A stretch of 64,000 bases of DNA from [Phialemoniopsis] sp. UDSM-2020 (GCA_018873225.1 JAEILZ010000002.1:744001-808000), one strand, 5' to 3'; positions 48,756 through 59,237 are shown, counted from the stretch's first letter. Numbers and translations are program-made. Notes: generated by a model not told the origin, from the letters alone.

Positions 48756-49390
48756 ATGGAAACAGCAAGTATAGACAATCCAAGCACCAACACACAGTCT
48801 GTCTCTGAAGAGCTTACAAACATGCCTCTGCTCCCACGACTGAAGGAATGGATCATCGCGGCGCGGAAGCACAAGGAGGACACCAACCGAACCGAGCCAA
48901 CACGCCGAGGCCAACCACCATCAACAACGGCGGCCCCCAATCCCAATAGAGACTCGTTGGCGGACAACACACGCTCATACACCTCTGCCGAAATTGCAGC
49001 ACGCCCGTGGAACTCTGAGAATCCCTCGAGCACCGTTATCGATCCTGACGAACCGAGCGATGTCAAGGTCTACGTCATCTTGCCGACAGACCCTATCAAT
49101 TATGAGAAGACAGCCCAGACTTACCTGGAGCTGAGGCAATTTATCGCAGCTACACGCATCCATACGAGCGACAGTGTCTATTGCGGTCTTGAGTATTGGA
49201 GTGTCACCTTGAACGAAGTAGACCTTGCTCGAGTGAGGCTCATACCAAATGTGAGTGTATACCGCCATCTAGAAAGGAATCAAGAAGAACCAAGTCTCAT
49301 CCCGCCTAGATCAGAGCGATATATGAGTGGCCGGGCTCTGATGCCGACTCCGCTGATCTTGAAGTGTTTCGAGCTGAACTGGGCTGGTGA
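48756..49390 (+). CDS. Stand-alone subtilase-propeptide-like protein 4
   Basis: Two exons (48756-49250, 49310-49390) give 191 residues; GTGAGT donor, GCCTAG acceptor. An amphipathic helix (MPLLPRLKEWIIAARKHKED) precedes a polar linker and the domain KVYVILPTDPINYEKTAQTY, FIAATRIHTSD, LEYWSVTLNEVDLARVRLIPN. The phase-0 intron follows IPN; the second exon supplies IRAIYEWPGSDADSADLEVF, the predicted last strand and C-terminal extension. Possible starts are 48705, 48756 and 48822; the last would place the helix at the N-terminus as in the sister genes (169 residues). No signal peptide and no protease domain. It is the last copy before the metabolic cluster. Confidence 0.75.
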
Positions 49391-49658
49391 AGGAGGAGGC
49401 AGGGAGAGAGAAGGCGGATCCCATGTCCAGCGAAATACCTGCCACAGCGTACGCCGTGGAACACAGAGTCACCAGGCATGTTGGATGTTGTATTGAAAAT
49501 ATTCGAGCCCTAGAAATATGACCTTGTAGACTGAAAATCACTTCATAACCGCGCATATTCTCCGTCTTGCAAACACTCCTTGGCCACCTTTCGCCATGAT
49601 TGGATACCTCTTTGAGCCCATGTTTCGGGGATACTATTTCACGTCAGCCATTGTGATG

Positions 49659-50684
49659 TCATAGTAAATATCTTGATCTGGATAGTACTCGCCTATCGTC
49701 GGCGCTAAAAAGGTCAGGATGAAAGACTTCCATCGAGACCCAGCCCCGATATCCCGTCTGAAAGACAGCCTTGGCAATCTCGTTAACGGGCAGGATGCCC
49801 TCTCCGGGAAAGGGACGGCAGTTACGCGACTGTGTCATGTACGGCGGCTGGTTGAGGTCCCGCTGCGGATAGCCCCGTTGCAGTCTATCGGCGGGTGTCC
49901 CATCGCTCAGCTGGAGATAGGCAATGTCCTCCGCTCGGACATCTCTCACGAACTCTTCGAGGCTTTTGTGCAACCTTTCCATGCCGCCCGGCCGCAAAGG
50001 TGTCTCGGCATTCAGTGGGTCTCCGGCCTCGACCGCAGCGATGTGGAAGGTGTCTACACAGTGACGAACGTTGGGGAGGTCGACGAGGCGCAGGATGTCT
50101 CGGACCTTTTGCCAGGTGTCGACGTGTATACCGAATGCCACGCCTTCAAACGCCACGACCTTGTTGTATTTCTGAGCCAAGAGTCCAAGTCTCCGCATGT
50201 TGTCTGCAATCTTGGCAATGTCGGAAGTTAGGGGCTTTTTCAGGGGGTAGATGCACGATGCAACCTGCGAGCCCGTCAGCAGGGGTTTGACAGAGACCGT
50301 ACCAAGTCGCCAGCTCACCTGTAATAACGGGGCCTGCAGCAAGTCACACAATTGCAACCAGAGCTCTGCCTCCTTCAGGCGCTCCTCCACATCGCTTTGC
50401 AGCGCCAGTCCATCGTAAGCTCCAAATGGATTCAATGCAATAATCTCGAGAGACAAATCTTTGGCTCGGCGCTGCACGTCCACGGCAGCAGCCGCTAGAC
50501 GAGTAAGGCGCGTACTGTGGCAGCTGAACGGCGCGGTCTGCGAGTACAGCTCTAGGCAGTCGAAGGCAACCTCGACGCCGTCGAAACCATATTTGCTAGC
50601 TGCTTCAAGCTTCTTGGTGATGCAGTGCCCCGCCGCGGCCTTGCCCATGCCATTGGTGGCGATCGCAACACGAACCTGCGCCAT
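49659..50684 (-). CDS. 3-dehydroshikimate dehydratase-like TIM-barrel protein (first copy)
   Basis: A single exon of 341 residues from ATG 50684 (MAQVRVAIATNGMGKAAAG). It belongs to the xylose-isomerase-like/AP-endonuclease-2 TIM barrels, and its order of motifs follows fungal 3-dehydroshikimate dehydratase (QA-4/QutC): KYGFDGVEVAFDC, ALNPFGAYDGL, VAFEGVAFGIHVDTW, RHCVDTFHIA, AYLQLSDG, QSRNCRPFPGEG and GWVSMEVFHPDL. Candidate metal ligands are the Glu in FEG, the Asp in CVDTFH and the Glu in SMEVF. That enzyme turns 3-dehydroshikimate into protocatechuate in quinate use. It is divergent from the short-chain dehydrogenase gene across 355 bases. Substrate by family resemblance; other cyclic polyols are possible. 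Confidence 0.82.
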   Translation of the reverse strand: MAQVRVAIATNGMGKAAAGHCITKKLEAASKYGFDGVEVAFDCLELYSQTAPFSCHSTRLTRLAAAAVDVQRRAKDLSLEIIALNPFGAYDGLALQSDVEERLKEAELWLQLCDLLQAPLLQVSWRLGTVSVKPLLTGSQVASCIYPLKKPLTSDIAKIADNMRRLGLLAQKYNKVVAFEGVAFGIHVDTWQKVRDILRLVDLPNVRHCVDTFHIAAVEAGDPLNAETPLRPGGMERLHKSLEEFVRDVRAEDIAYLQLSDGTPADRLQRGYPQRDLNQPPYMTQSRNCRPFPGEGILPVNEIAKAVFQTGYRGWVSMEVFHPDLFSADDRRVLSRSRYLL

Positions 50685-51039
50685 GATGCTTAGTCTTTCA
50701 CTTTGCACGATTCCCTTCACAGGGTCAAAGCGTCTCAAACGTGCACACCTAGCATCGCGGTCTGGTCAACCCAGAATGCCCAGACTCGAATGGTGGTGCC
50801 CCGGACATGCACGTGACATCATCGGATGCGGGCTCGTCAACACGCGCCGGAGCCGGCTATCAGAACAAAGCACCGGGTCCCCACCCTGGTGTCGGCTAGC
50901 GCACTGTTGTTCTGACCCCCGGATGTACGTTGAGTAAAGCACGCCGGCAATCCTTGGTATTTCATCCATGCCACTGACTAGCCAAATGACAACTTAGTGA
51001 GGTAATCACTGTTACCAAAAGACACACGCCTCTACGAGA
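50685..51039. promoter_or_regulatory. Divergent promoter between dehydratase-like and SDR genes
   Basis: 355 bases between outward-facing genes of the metabolic cluster. It contains CGG/CCG triplets (for example near 50800-50860), the usual half-sites of Zn2Cys6 proteins, but no clear spaced pair was established. Confidence 0.45.
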
Positions 51040-52130
51040 ATGCCAGGATCCGTATCGCAAGTAGCGGTGGTCACCGGTTAGCTTGGTTCTATCCCTTAAT
51101 CCGAGTTGCAAGTACCTAATGTGAATGATGAACAGGGGGTGGCGATGGCTTCGGAGCCGCCATAGTCGACCGGTTTGAGAAAGAAGGCTACAAAGTCATC
51201 TTGATTGATATCAACGCGGCGAAAGGCGGGGCGAAAGCCCAAACATCTAAAAACCTGACATTCTACCATGGCGATGTCACCAGGAGAGAGACTTGGCAAG
51301 AGGTTCTGGGCATTGCCGAGACCCAGTTCGGACGACTAGACCTCGTTGTGAACAACGCAGGTAAGATCAGACTTCCCCAAGAGGAGATATGAAAATCTAA
51401 CCATCTACAGGAGTAACGTTCAACCCAGCGGTAAGTCTGGTGAGATGATCCTTGAGGCCGAGCATCACCTAATAATCTATTTGGCAGCCCGTTCACGAAA
51501 AGAACTTTGATGAGTATGACAAGATCATGAATGTCAACCTCAAGGTCAGTGCTTACTGCAATATCTTCATACCCGTTTCGATCTTCTGACAATGAAACCA
51601 GCCAATCTTCCTCAGCGCACAAGTCATCTGTCCATTCATGCTGAAGCAAGGCAATGGTGCGTTCATCAATTTGACCAGCACAGGCTGCACTCGGCCAAGA
51701 CCTGGCTTTGCATTTTACAACGCGTCCAAAGCAGCTGTGAACGTAAGTATAATGCTTTCAATGCACCTTTTCGAACCTTTTCCTGACAAATCTAGATGGC
51801 ATCACGAACAATGGCACTAGAGTACGCTCCCAAGATCCGATTCAACTGTATCTGCCCAGCTGTCGGTGACACGTCGATGTAAGTGGATCACTCACTATCC
51901 CAGCATCATCGAAGTAATCACTGACGCTCTCCGCCTTGTTTAGGTTGCAAATGAGTATCGGCAATGATGCAGAGTCTGCCGAGAAGCGCAGGAAACTAGA
52001 GTCTTCCCTGCCCATGCAGAGGTTGACTAGCCCAACGGACATTGCGAACGCAGCGTGGTATCTCGGTAGCGACCAAAGCTCCTTCGTAACTGGCGTGACC
52101 ATCGAGGTGGATGGCGGCCGAGGCATCTAG
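51040..52130 (+). CDS. Short-chain dehydrogenase/reductase
   Basis: Seven exons separated by six short introns; the first exon (51040-51076) ends inside the cofactor motif. The product is about 255 residues. The Rossmann motif TGGGDGFG (TGxxxGxG) is restored by splicing, followed by ILIDIN, the NNAG motif, NVNLK, the catalytic NLTSTG serine and the YNASK Tyr-Lys pair, and a C-terminal SSFVTGVTIEVDGGRGI. It is a complete classical SDR using NAD(P)H. An Asp at the end of beta-2 (LIDIN) suggests NAD. It presumably oxidises or reduces a ring hydroxyl in the pathway encoded around it. Intron positions were judged from GTRAGT donors and frame continuity. Confidence 0.88.
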
Positions 52131-52454
52131 AAAACAAATGCTTAGTCCTGACCAGAACACAAATAAAACCAAGATATGACCCAAGCAGTCCAGATCTCGT
52201 AGACTTTCATCTGGGTGTCAGTAGCGTCAAACGTAGGATGAGTCTTGATAATCCGACCCCGGGGCGGAAAAAAGAGCGCCTTCTCCACACACTCCCCAAA
52301 ATTCGCCCTCGCTTCCCCGCACAACAAACCGACGACAGTCGAGCACCCCCCCTGGGTTCTTCTCTTGTCAGCATTCGTTGGCTGTGGTGTTCATTGGTCG
52401 ACACGTCTCGTAATCAACAATTCATCGCGGTAAAAGGGCTCACCGAGCACAAGC
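52131..52454. other. Intergenic upstream of the cluster regulator
   Basis: 324 bases with no coding signal. Presumably the regulator's promoter and 5' leader. Confidence 0.5.
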
Positions 52455-54851
52455 ATGTCGTCGACGTTAGCTGCAGCGTCACCAAACTCAAGGGCTTCCC
52501 GCACGCCGTTGCGGACTGCGTGCGAAGCATGCCGCAAGCAAAAGATGAGATGCACCCGCCAGCTCGCCGAAGATGCTGGAGAAGACGAGCCGTGCGACAG
52601 ATGTAGGCGCAACAAGCGAGTCTGTCGCATTCCGCAGAGGCAACCGCTGGGCCGCAGGCACGGATCGCTAGGTCGCTACACCGGCGTGGAAAAGGCCGTT
52701 CGTCAAATTCAGACGAGGGTCCGCAAAGCAGCGAGGAGTTCTGCATCACAGGATGGCTCGAACGCACCCTCGCAGTCAACTAACGACGACTTGGTCAGCT
52801 TGCTCTTGAGTCTGAGCCCGCAGGTGCCGCCGAATCAGATAGCTGGCGACGACGCTTTGTCAGTCACTGCGTCCTACTCTCCAAACTCGACGCTGCTCAA
52901 CCCACCAGAAAATGTGCAGCCCTTGCATTGTCCGCGAGACCACTCCGTCAGCAACCCTCTCGGTCTGTTAGCCGATGCATCCGGAGAAGCCCAGGCCCAA
53001 GCCGAGGACGAAGACAGTCCCGAAGACCTGTCGCCAGAGCAATCACTCCAGGACAGCACGTCACTTGAGAAGTCCTTGGCTTCATTGCCTATCCAGGACG
53101 GGAGAGCAAGCTGGCGAGTGTCTCACATACAGTCTCTTCTGAATCGTCCAGGATACGTGTCGCTAGGCCTACAGCTCGATCGAACAACCCTAGAGCGGGC
53201 CCTGGTGAATGTGTCAACTCGCTCCGGCCATCTCGGGCAATACGCGAATTACTTCAAGTCGCAAAAGCAGAATCAGGCTCGCGACACCGGTCCAGATCTC
53301 GACCCGGTCGATCTGGGATTGATCAGTATGGAGGAAGCGTCTTCACTGTTTCCAGTGTACGTTGCCTATGAGATGGATTTATCTTGAGCATGCTAACTCA
53401 GCCCGTATAGGTTCTTTGAGCGCCTTCATCCGATCAATGGTGTGCTCGATCCAGCGCTCCACACACCCGAGTTCGTCAGACCCCGGTCAGCACTGCTTTT
53501 CACCTGGATACTGGCTATCACAGCCCAGTTCGACCCATCACCGACAGCCGGACACCTGGCGAAGCGGCTCCGTCTCCACGGAGAAAGGTTGTCGAAACTT
53601 GTTCATACTCGAGGCTACAAGTCAGTTGAGATTGCTCAAGGCTACTACTTGTCCCTGCTGTGTACCATCTCTACCAGCACTCTGGCCGAAGATCATTCAT
53701 GGCTCTACACGACGTACGCTACGAGCATGATATCGGATCTGACGTTGAATGTCGAGCAACAAAGAAATCAGGGGTCTACCGAGACAAGCACTGATTCCGC
53801 CACCACCACGCTTGACTGGCCAGGGGCGCAGAATGAGGCTCGCTTGACGAGGAACAGGGAAAGAACGTATCTTCGGCTGATGCTATGGGAGCGAGCACAC
53901 AGTGCTGCCCGTGGGCACATCACGCCTTTTCCGGAGAACGACCTCACTCGGAACGTGTTCTCATGGTGGCAGCATCCCCTTGCCGACCCGACCGATAGAT
54001 ATACGTGTGCTTTCGTTTTGCTGCGTCGGCACCTAGCTCATCTACATCAAGCAGTCAAGGACCGCCTGGGAAAGCCTGGCAATCCAAAGCACTGGGTCCG
54101 GGATCTTGTCGACTCCCAGCTTGAGCCTTGGCGAAAAGCATGGATCGCTCCTACTTCAGCATCTGACACCACAGAGTCAGTGGCAGAGCAGATGCGAAAA
54201 GTCTTTCTGAGATATGTCTACATGCACGGCCGGCTCTGGACACTCTCTTTCGCCTTGCATGATGGACCTCACGGAGCGAATGACATGGAAGCCACGACAG
54301 AAGACTGCTTTGAGGCCGCGATCAAATGCTGCGAGACTACGATACAAGATCTTTACAAAATCGGCGAGCCGATGTACTGCATGATGACGCCAACCTGGGC
54401 CATGAGCTCATACGCAGCCGTCCTGTCCTTGAAGCTGTTCCCACGATTGTACGGCACACGACCAAGTCAGGCGATTGAATTGTTTGCATTTCTGTCTGAA
54501 CTTGCTTTACAGCTCGAGCGAGCGGGAACAACTCCGTCACATCGATTTGGTATTGCGGCACTGCTCGGCCAACATCTTCTATATATCCTCCGACGGAAGC
54601 TATGTGCTCTTGTTGAAAGCGAGACTAGTTCGGCAGAACCCCAAGCTGCCGACATGGGAGATATGACCTTCGCGGGCTTAGATGAGAACCAGCTGTCTGG
54701 GTTGGGTAATGGTCTGACACAGACCGACTTTTTGTTCGACCCTCTGACATCTTTCACTGGACTGTCGCCAAGAGGCGAAGATGCAGCGAATGAAGCCTTC
54801 TCAGAGATGATGAAGGAGTGGTGTGCGCCGTGGTCGGGAAGTCCTTTCTAG
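52455..54851 (+). CDS. Zn2Cys6 transcription factor of the metabolic cluster
   Basis: Two exons (52455-53356, 53411-54851) give 780 residues; GTACGT donor, GTATAG acceptor. The zinc cluster starts at residue 23, CEACRKQKMRC, a longer-than-usual loop with AEDAGEDEPCDRC and then RRNKRVC, giving all six cysteines. A basic linker GRRHGSLGRYTGVEKAVRQIQ could form the dimerisation helix. After a disordered acidic part comes the fungal regulatory region (FFERLHPINGVLDPALHTPEF, LLFTWILAITAQF, LRLMLWERAHSAARGH). The position in the middle of the cluster makes it the likely pathway regulator. It is convergent with the flavoprotein gene, with only three bases between the two stop codons. Confidence 0.92.
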
Positions 54852-54854
54852 TGT

Positions 54855-56395
54855 TTACAAGCGGCTTGACTTTCTGGCAGTGCCCAATGTCTTGTTGACA
54901 AAGTCGGGCTCTTCTCGCAGCGGTCGACCCAGGCCGATCATGTCCACATCGCCGTCTCGCACCGCCTTCTCCATCTGATATGGGTCGCGCCAACCGCCTG
55001 TGGTTCCGATGACAGCACGGGACTTATAGCCAGACTTGTTAGTTGAATGCCACAGAGTTAAAGTGTTCCACGAAGACCTACCAGGACTTTTCTCATGTCG
55101 CGAGCCCACTCGACGAAATAGCTGTGATGACAATTCAGTGACCGGATATACACGGAGCGAAAGGTTTCAAAGAGACGAACCTTCCACGTTCTTTCTGTGA
55201 CGGTCTCTCTGCAAGCTCCTTCATGATGTTGCCTCTCCAAGCCGGCGACTCGTATGTGCCACCAGAGATATCGAAGAAGTCCACGCCAGCTTCTTCAAGC
55301 CATTTCAATACGACACACTGCTCCGCAAAGGTCTGCCCGCCCTCGATGACTATGTGAATGGTGTCAGATCTAGCCAGTCAAGTGCAACTGGGACAGTAGT
55401 TAGACTCACAGTCATGACAGCTGAACTTCACGGCAATTACAAAGGACGACGAGGATGTTCTTGTTTTGATAGCTCGTACGATGTCGAGTATCAGGCGAGC
55501 TCGATTCTCAAGGGTTCCACCGTACTAGATAGGAGGGATATCAGCCGCCTGTCATAGTGCCGGCTAGCTCCGTATGAACACTTACCTTGTCTGACCTGCG
55601 ATTTGTCAAGGGTGAGAGGAACTGGTTTAGAAGGTATCCATGAGCACCATGGAGCTACAAGAAGGGCTGTTAGCAAACATTTGAAGACAGAGTTGATCTG
55701 GAGGCTAATACGCACAATGATGCCATCTGCACCCGCCTTGCCCATCACCTCAGCAGCCCAGGCATACCGCTGGACCAGCTCCTCGATCTCCGCCACAGTG
55801 AACGGTTCTGGGACCCCATAAGTCTTCTCCAGACATGGCTTGAGCTGCACGTTCGACGCCGAACGCGGCTTAGGGTTGAGGAACTCGGGCACTTGGCGAC
55901 CAGGGAACTGCAGCTGCGCGAGGCACAATGCGCCGCGCGACTTGGCGGCACGGATGCCCGGAGCGAAAGCCTTGACGGGGTCCCACGGGTTGCGCGGGTC
56001 GAGCACGGCGTTGTGGTAATTTTCTAGGTTGTGCCTGTCGATGGGGATGTTGCCTGTGCAGATGAGGCCTGCTCCACCGTCGGCGAGTTCTGTAGAGCAC
56101 GGGCTGGTGAGCACCCAGCCACCAAAATAGTTGCAAAATGAGACAAGGTACCTTGGTAGAGCTCCTCATACTCCTTCTCGGGGATACCGGTCTTTTCGAT
56201 GTCGTTCTTGTCATAGGTCGAGGCGTACTCGCTCAGTGGTGTGCGGTAGAGACGGTTCTTGATGACCTTGCCTGACAGAGGAAGGATGATAGGCTTCAAT
56301 GTACTAATCAGCTGTTGCCATGATTATCGTCATTGCTAGGTGCTGGTGAGGTTTACCTTGCCCAGAGCCGGGTATGGAGCCTGAGTGGATGCCAT
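54855..56395 (-). CDS. NADH:flavin oxidoreductase / old-yellow-enzyme-like protein
   Basis: A multi-exon gene starting at ATG 56395 ([13 protein letters not shown]) and ending at 54855, with about eight short introns. The FMN-binding TIM barrel of the family is clear: [42 protein letters not shown] spliced to [67 protein letters not shown] and DMIGLGRPL. [14 protein letters not shown] carries the substrate-binding His pair region. Members reduce activated C=C bonds or dienoyl systems. The [13 protein letters not shown] end shows the barrel is complete. I found no frame break in the exons checked, but small exons were not all verified. Confidence 0.87.
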
Positions 56396-56774
56396 TTCGA
56401 GGTTCAATGTCCTGCGATGGGACGACTGGGAAACTAGTAGCTCAAGGGATTGTCCACAGCTCTAATTAGCTGATAAAGCTGCCTCTTGGCTCTCTATCCA
56501 CGTTCTACTTGCCTGATGTCATTCCATTCGGCAATTGCAAGGAAGGGCAGCGTGACCAAAGTCAGGATGCACGCCGGCGCTTGAGTGGAGCCAGGTCCGG
56601 CACGTTGATTAATGAGCCGGACCCCGCATCTCCAGCCCCCGACACGACGGCTTCGGCGGACCAGAGCCGCCGCAGAATGAATATTGCACCAGGCATGCCC
56701 AGCGTTGGGCCTGGCCATCTGAGCTCAGTTGAATCTTTGCCAGGGATCCTGCATCCAGCATCACCATTGCAAAC
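56396..56774. promoter_or_regulatory. Divergent promoter between flavoprotein and second dehydratase-like gene
   Basis: 379 bases between outward-facing cluster genes. It is rich in CGG/CCG triplets around 56570-56690, compatible with Zn2Cys6 binding. Confidence 0.45.
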
Positions 56775-57938
56775 ATGACGTCATCTGGCAACTTTTCGCA
56801 TCGCTTCGGGTCGGCAACCGTGTCTCTCGGTGGCCCTCAGGAGCACAGTCTCAGCATCAAGCTCAAAGCCGCAGCAGAGGCCGGCTTCAAGTACATCGAT
56901 CTGTTCGACGAGTGTTGGGCGTCGTACCTCAAAGAAAACGGCCAAGACGAATCGACGTTATGGGACGCCACGCCCACCAATCTGGCTATCGCTAGGAAGC
57001 TGGCAGATGAGGTCAAGAGCCTGGGCATGGAGATCGCAGTCACTCAGCCCCTGCGTATGATCGAAGGTCGCCGTGACCCTGCCGAAAGGGCTCATCAGCT
57101 GGACCTTGTATCAAAGCGGTTCCCCTTCATGCGCGCCTTTGACACAGACCTGGTCTTCATGTGCTCGAGCATGGACAAGGAGCCCCGGTCTACGCTGGAC
57201 TACAAAGTGGTCGCGCAGGACCTCCGAGAGATGGGTCGGAGAGCAGAGGAATTCGCCAAAGCCGACGGCGGTCGCATGCTCAAGATCGGCTATGAGGGCC
57301 TGTCCTGGGCCCAGCGCAATACCTGGGCGTCGAGCTGGGAGGTCGTGCGCGCCGCGAACCGACACAACGTCGGTCTCATCATTGACTCGTTCAACATGCT
57401 GGCCGTCGAGTTCGCCAACCCGTATAACCCGGAAGGCCACGGCCGTATCTACTCGACCCCGGAGGAGTCACTCGACGTGTTGCGAATGTCTCTGGCGTCG
57501 TTTGTCGCTACTGTTCCCGGCGACCGGATCTTCTTTGTGCAGCTGGGTGACGCAGAGCTGATGAACCCTGCCGAATTCCACCCGCCTACGGACCCTGATG
57601 TCCCGCTCCTGCTGCCCTGGTCGCGCAGGCATAGGCTCTATCCCCTCGAGACGGAGAGGGGGGCTTACATGCCGGTAGATCTGACCCTGGCTGCGGTGCT
57701 TGCGACGGGATACACTGGGCCTTTGTCGTTGGAAGTCTTTGCGGGCTCATTATTCACGGATGATCCTAATGTGCCAAAAGAACACGCGACGCGGGGTTTC
57801 AATGCTTTGGGGAAGCTGTGCGATGTCGCCAGTCGCATTGAGCCTTTCTGGTCGACAACCGCAGCAGATTCCCCTGCGTACCAAAGTTGGAAGAAGGGTC
57901 GGACGTCGTATGCGGCATTACCGCCTCCCAAACTATAA
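56775..57938 (+). CDS. 3-dehydroshikimate dehydratase-like TIM-barrel protein (second copy)
   Basis: A single exon of 387 residues. It is the same superfamily as the protein at 49659-50684 but clearly diverged. Motifs are AAEAGFKYIDLFDEC, QPLRMIEG, KIGYEGLSWAQRNTWASSWEVV, NVGLIIDSFNMLA, RIFFVQLGDAEL, LPWSRRHRLYPLETERGAYMPV and GYTGPLSLEVFAGSLF. The YEGLSW, DSFN and SLEVF segments hold the expected metal-binding Glu/Asp residues. The SW.R..RL....RGAYLPV block is a hallmark I associate with fungal 3-dehydroshikimate dehydratases, so this copy looks closer to the canonical enzyme than the first. Having two in one cluster suggests different substrates or successive steps. Confidence 0.82.
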   Translation: MTSSGNFSHRFGSATVSLGGPQEHSLSIKLKAAAEAGFKYIDLFDECWASYLKENGQDESTLWDATPTNLAIARKLADEVKSLGMEIAVTQPLRMIEGRRDPAERAHQLDLVSKRFPFMRAFDTDLVFMCSSMDKEPRSTLDYKVVAQDLREMGRRAEEFAKADGGRMLKIGYEGLSWAQRNTWASSWEVVRAANRHNVGLIIDSFNMLAVEFANPYNPEGHGRIYSTPEESLDVLRMSLASFVATVPGDRIFFVQLGDAELMNPAEFHPPTDPDVPLLLPWSRRHRLYPLETERGAYMPVDLTLAAVLATGYTGPLSLEVFAGSLFTDDPNVPKEHATRGFNALGKLCDVASRIEPFWSTTAADSPAYQSWKKGRTSYAALPPPKL

Positions 57939-58106
57939 GCCTATTGTACATTAGATTGGTTGATAGTGTCTTCTGCTATAGCAAAACCAAGTTTTGTTGC
58001 CTTGAGACATGGCTGGCACTCTTGAAAATCATGATCAAGTCAAACTTCCAAACTTTGGGAGAACCCCAAGAGTGCAGAGTTAAGTTGATATTAGGATTTC
58101 ATGTTA

Positions 58107-59237
58107 TCAGATCTGGATAGGCCCGTTGTTCGGGTGATCAAGAGCATCAACAATAGCCTGACAGGCCTTGACTGCAGCTAATCCATCCGCGCCTGAGCAG
58201 AGAGGAAGTTCTTCACCTCGAGCCACTCTGACCAAATGGGCAATCTGAATCTCATACGGACTCCTCTCGTCCTCGGGCTTCAGCAGACCGCGCGTCATAG
58301 GAAAACCCCATCCCACTTCAACGCCTGCCTTCTCCGCCTTGCCATTATCATACGTCCACAGCACCCCGTCAGGCACGCTCAGAGTGCCCTTCGAGCCAAA
58401 GAAACGCCAACTATCTACCGGTACCACGGACTTGGCGATGGTCACTTCATTCTCGCCCGTAGAAGCCTCCCACGAGTAAGGGCTCGGGGCATTGTCGCAC
58501 ATGATCAGAGTTCCGATAACGCCGTTGCCGAACCGCACCATGACCGCGGCGCCTTCCTCCACCAAGTCCTTCTCTTCGACGGCAGGGTGCTCGCGCCGCC
58601 TAGCCGTACTTGTAGCCCATAGCTGTACGATCTTCGAACCGACCAGGAATTGCAGCGCGTCGAGGTCGTGGACCAGGTTAGTCCAGAGGGGCCCGCCTCC
58701 TGCCTTGCGCGACGCCCGCCACGGAGTGTTCTTGTAGTACCCGTTGTTCTTCTTGCAGACCCACAAACTCGATAGCGCAGTGAGAGAGCCGATGGCCCCA
58801 GAAGAGAGCGTCTTCTTCGCAACGGCTATGGCAGGGTGGAAACGCCGGTGGTGCCCGACACTGATCTGGCACCCCTTTTCGGCTGCCCCACGCAGAAGCT
58901 CGTCTCCGGACTGTACGTCGGTGGATATCGGCTTCTCGACATGTATGAGCTTCGGTCGAGCGGTTCTGAGGATTTCCAGTCCCACAGGCACGTGTAGGTT
59001 TGAGGGGATGCAGATCATGTAGATGTCTGCATTTTGTGAAGTAGCCAAGAATGCAGCCAAGGTCTCATAGCAGGGCACACCGAGGTCGCTGGCTAGCTTC
59101 TGACCCGTTTCGAAAGGATCGATAATCGCTTTCAATTGCGTCTCTTTTGATTCTATGAGATATTTGGCGTGGGTTTGAGCGATCACGCCGCCGCCGATAA
59201 TGACGACGGAGACGGGCGGGACAACCGTGCTGGACAT
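58107..59237 (-). CDS. Gfo/Idh/MocA-family oxidoreductase
   Basis: A single exon of 376 residues from ATG 59237; the 20 codons upstream are open but lack conservation. The N-terminal Rossmann motif is VVIIGGGVIAQTHAKYL, followed by MICIPSNLHVPVGLEIL and the signature VEKPIST with its catalytic Lys. The C-terminal alpha/beta domain has GHHRRFHPAI, GGPLWTNLVHDLDALQFLVG (catalytic-type Asp/His) and GNGVIGTLIMCDNA. The family oxidises or reduces sugars, inositols and related cyclic polyols with NAD(P). In this cluster it could act on a quinate/shikimate-like or inositol-like ring. It is divergent from the shikimate-dehydrogenase-like gene. Confidence 0.9.
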   Translation of the reverse strand: MSSTVVPPVSVVIIGGGVIAQTHAKYLIESKETQLKAIIDPFETGQKLASDLGVPCYETLAAFLATSQNADIYMICIPSNLHVPVGLEILRTARPKLIHVEKPISTDVQSGDELLRGAAEKGCQISVGHHRRFHPAIAVAKKTLSSGAIGSLTALSSLWVCKKNNGYYKNTPWRASRKAGGGPLWTNLVHDLDALQFLVGSKIVQLWATSTARRREHPAVEEKDLVEEGAAVMVRFGNGVIGTLIMCDNAPSPYSWEASTGENEVTIAKSVVPVDSWRFFGSKGTLSVPDGVLWTYDNGKAEKAGVEVGWGFPMTRGLLKPEDERSPYEIQIAHLVRVARGEELPLCSGADGLAAVKACQAIVDALDHPNNGPIQI

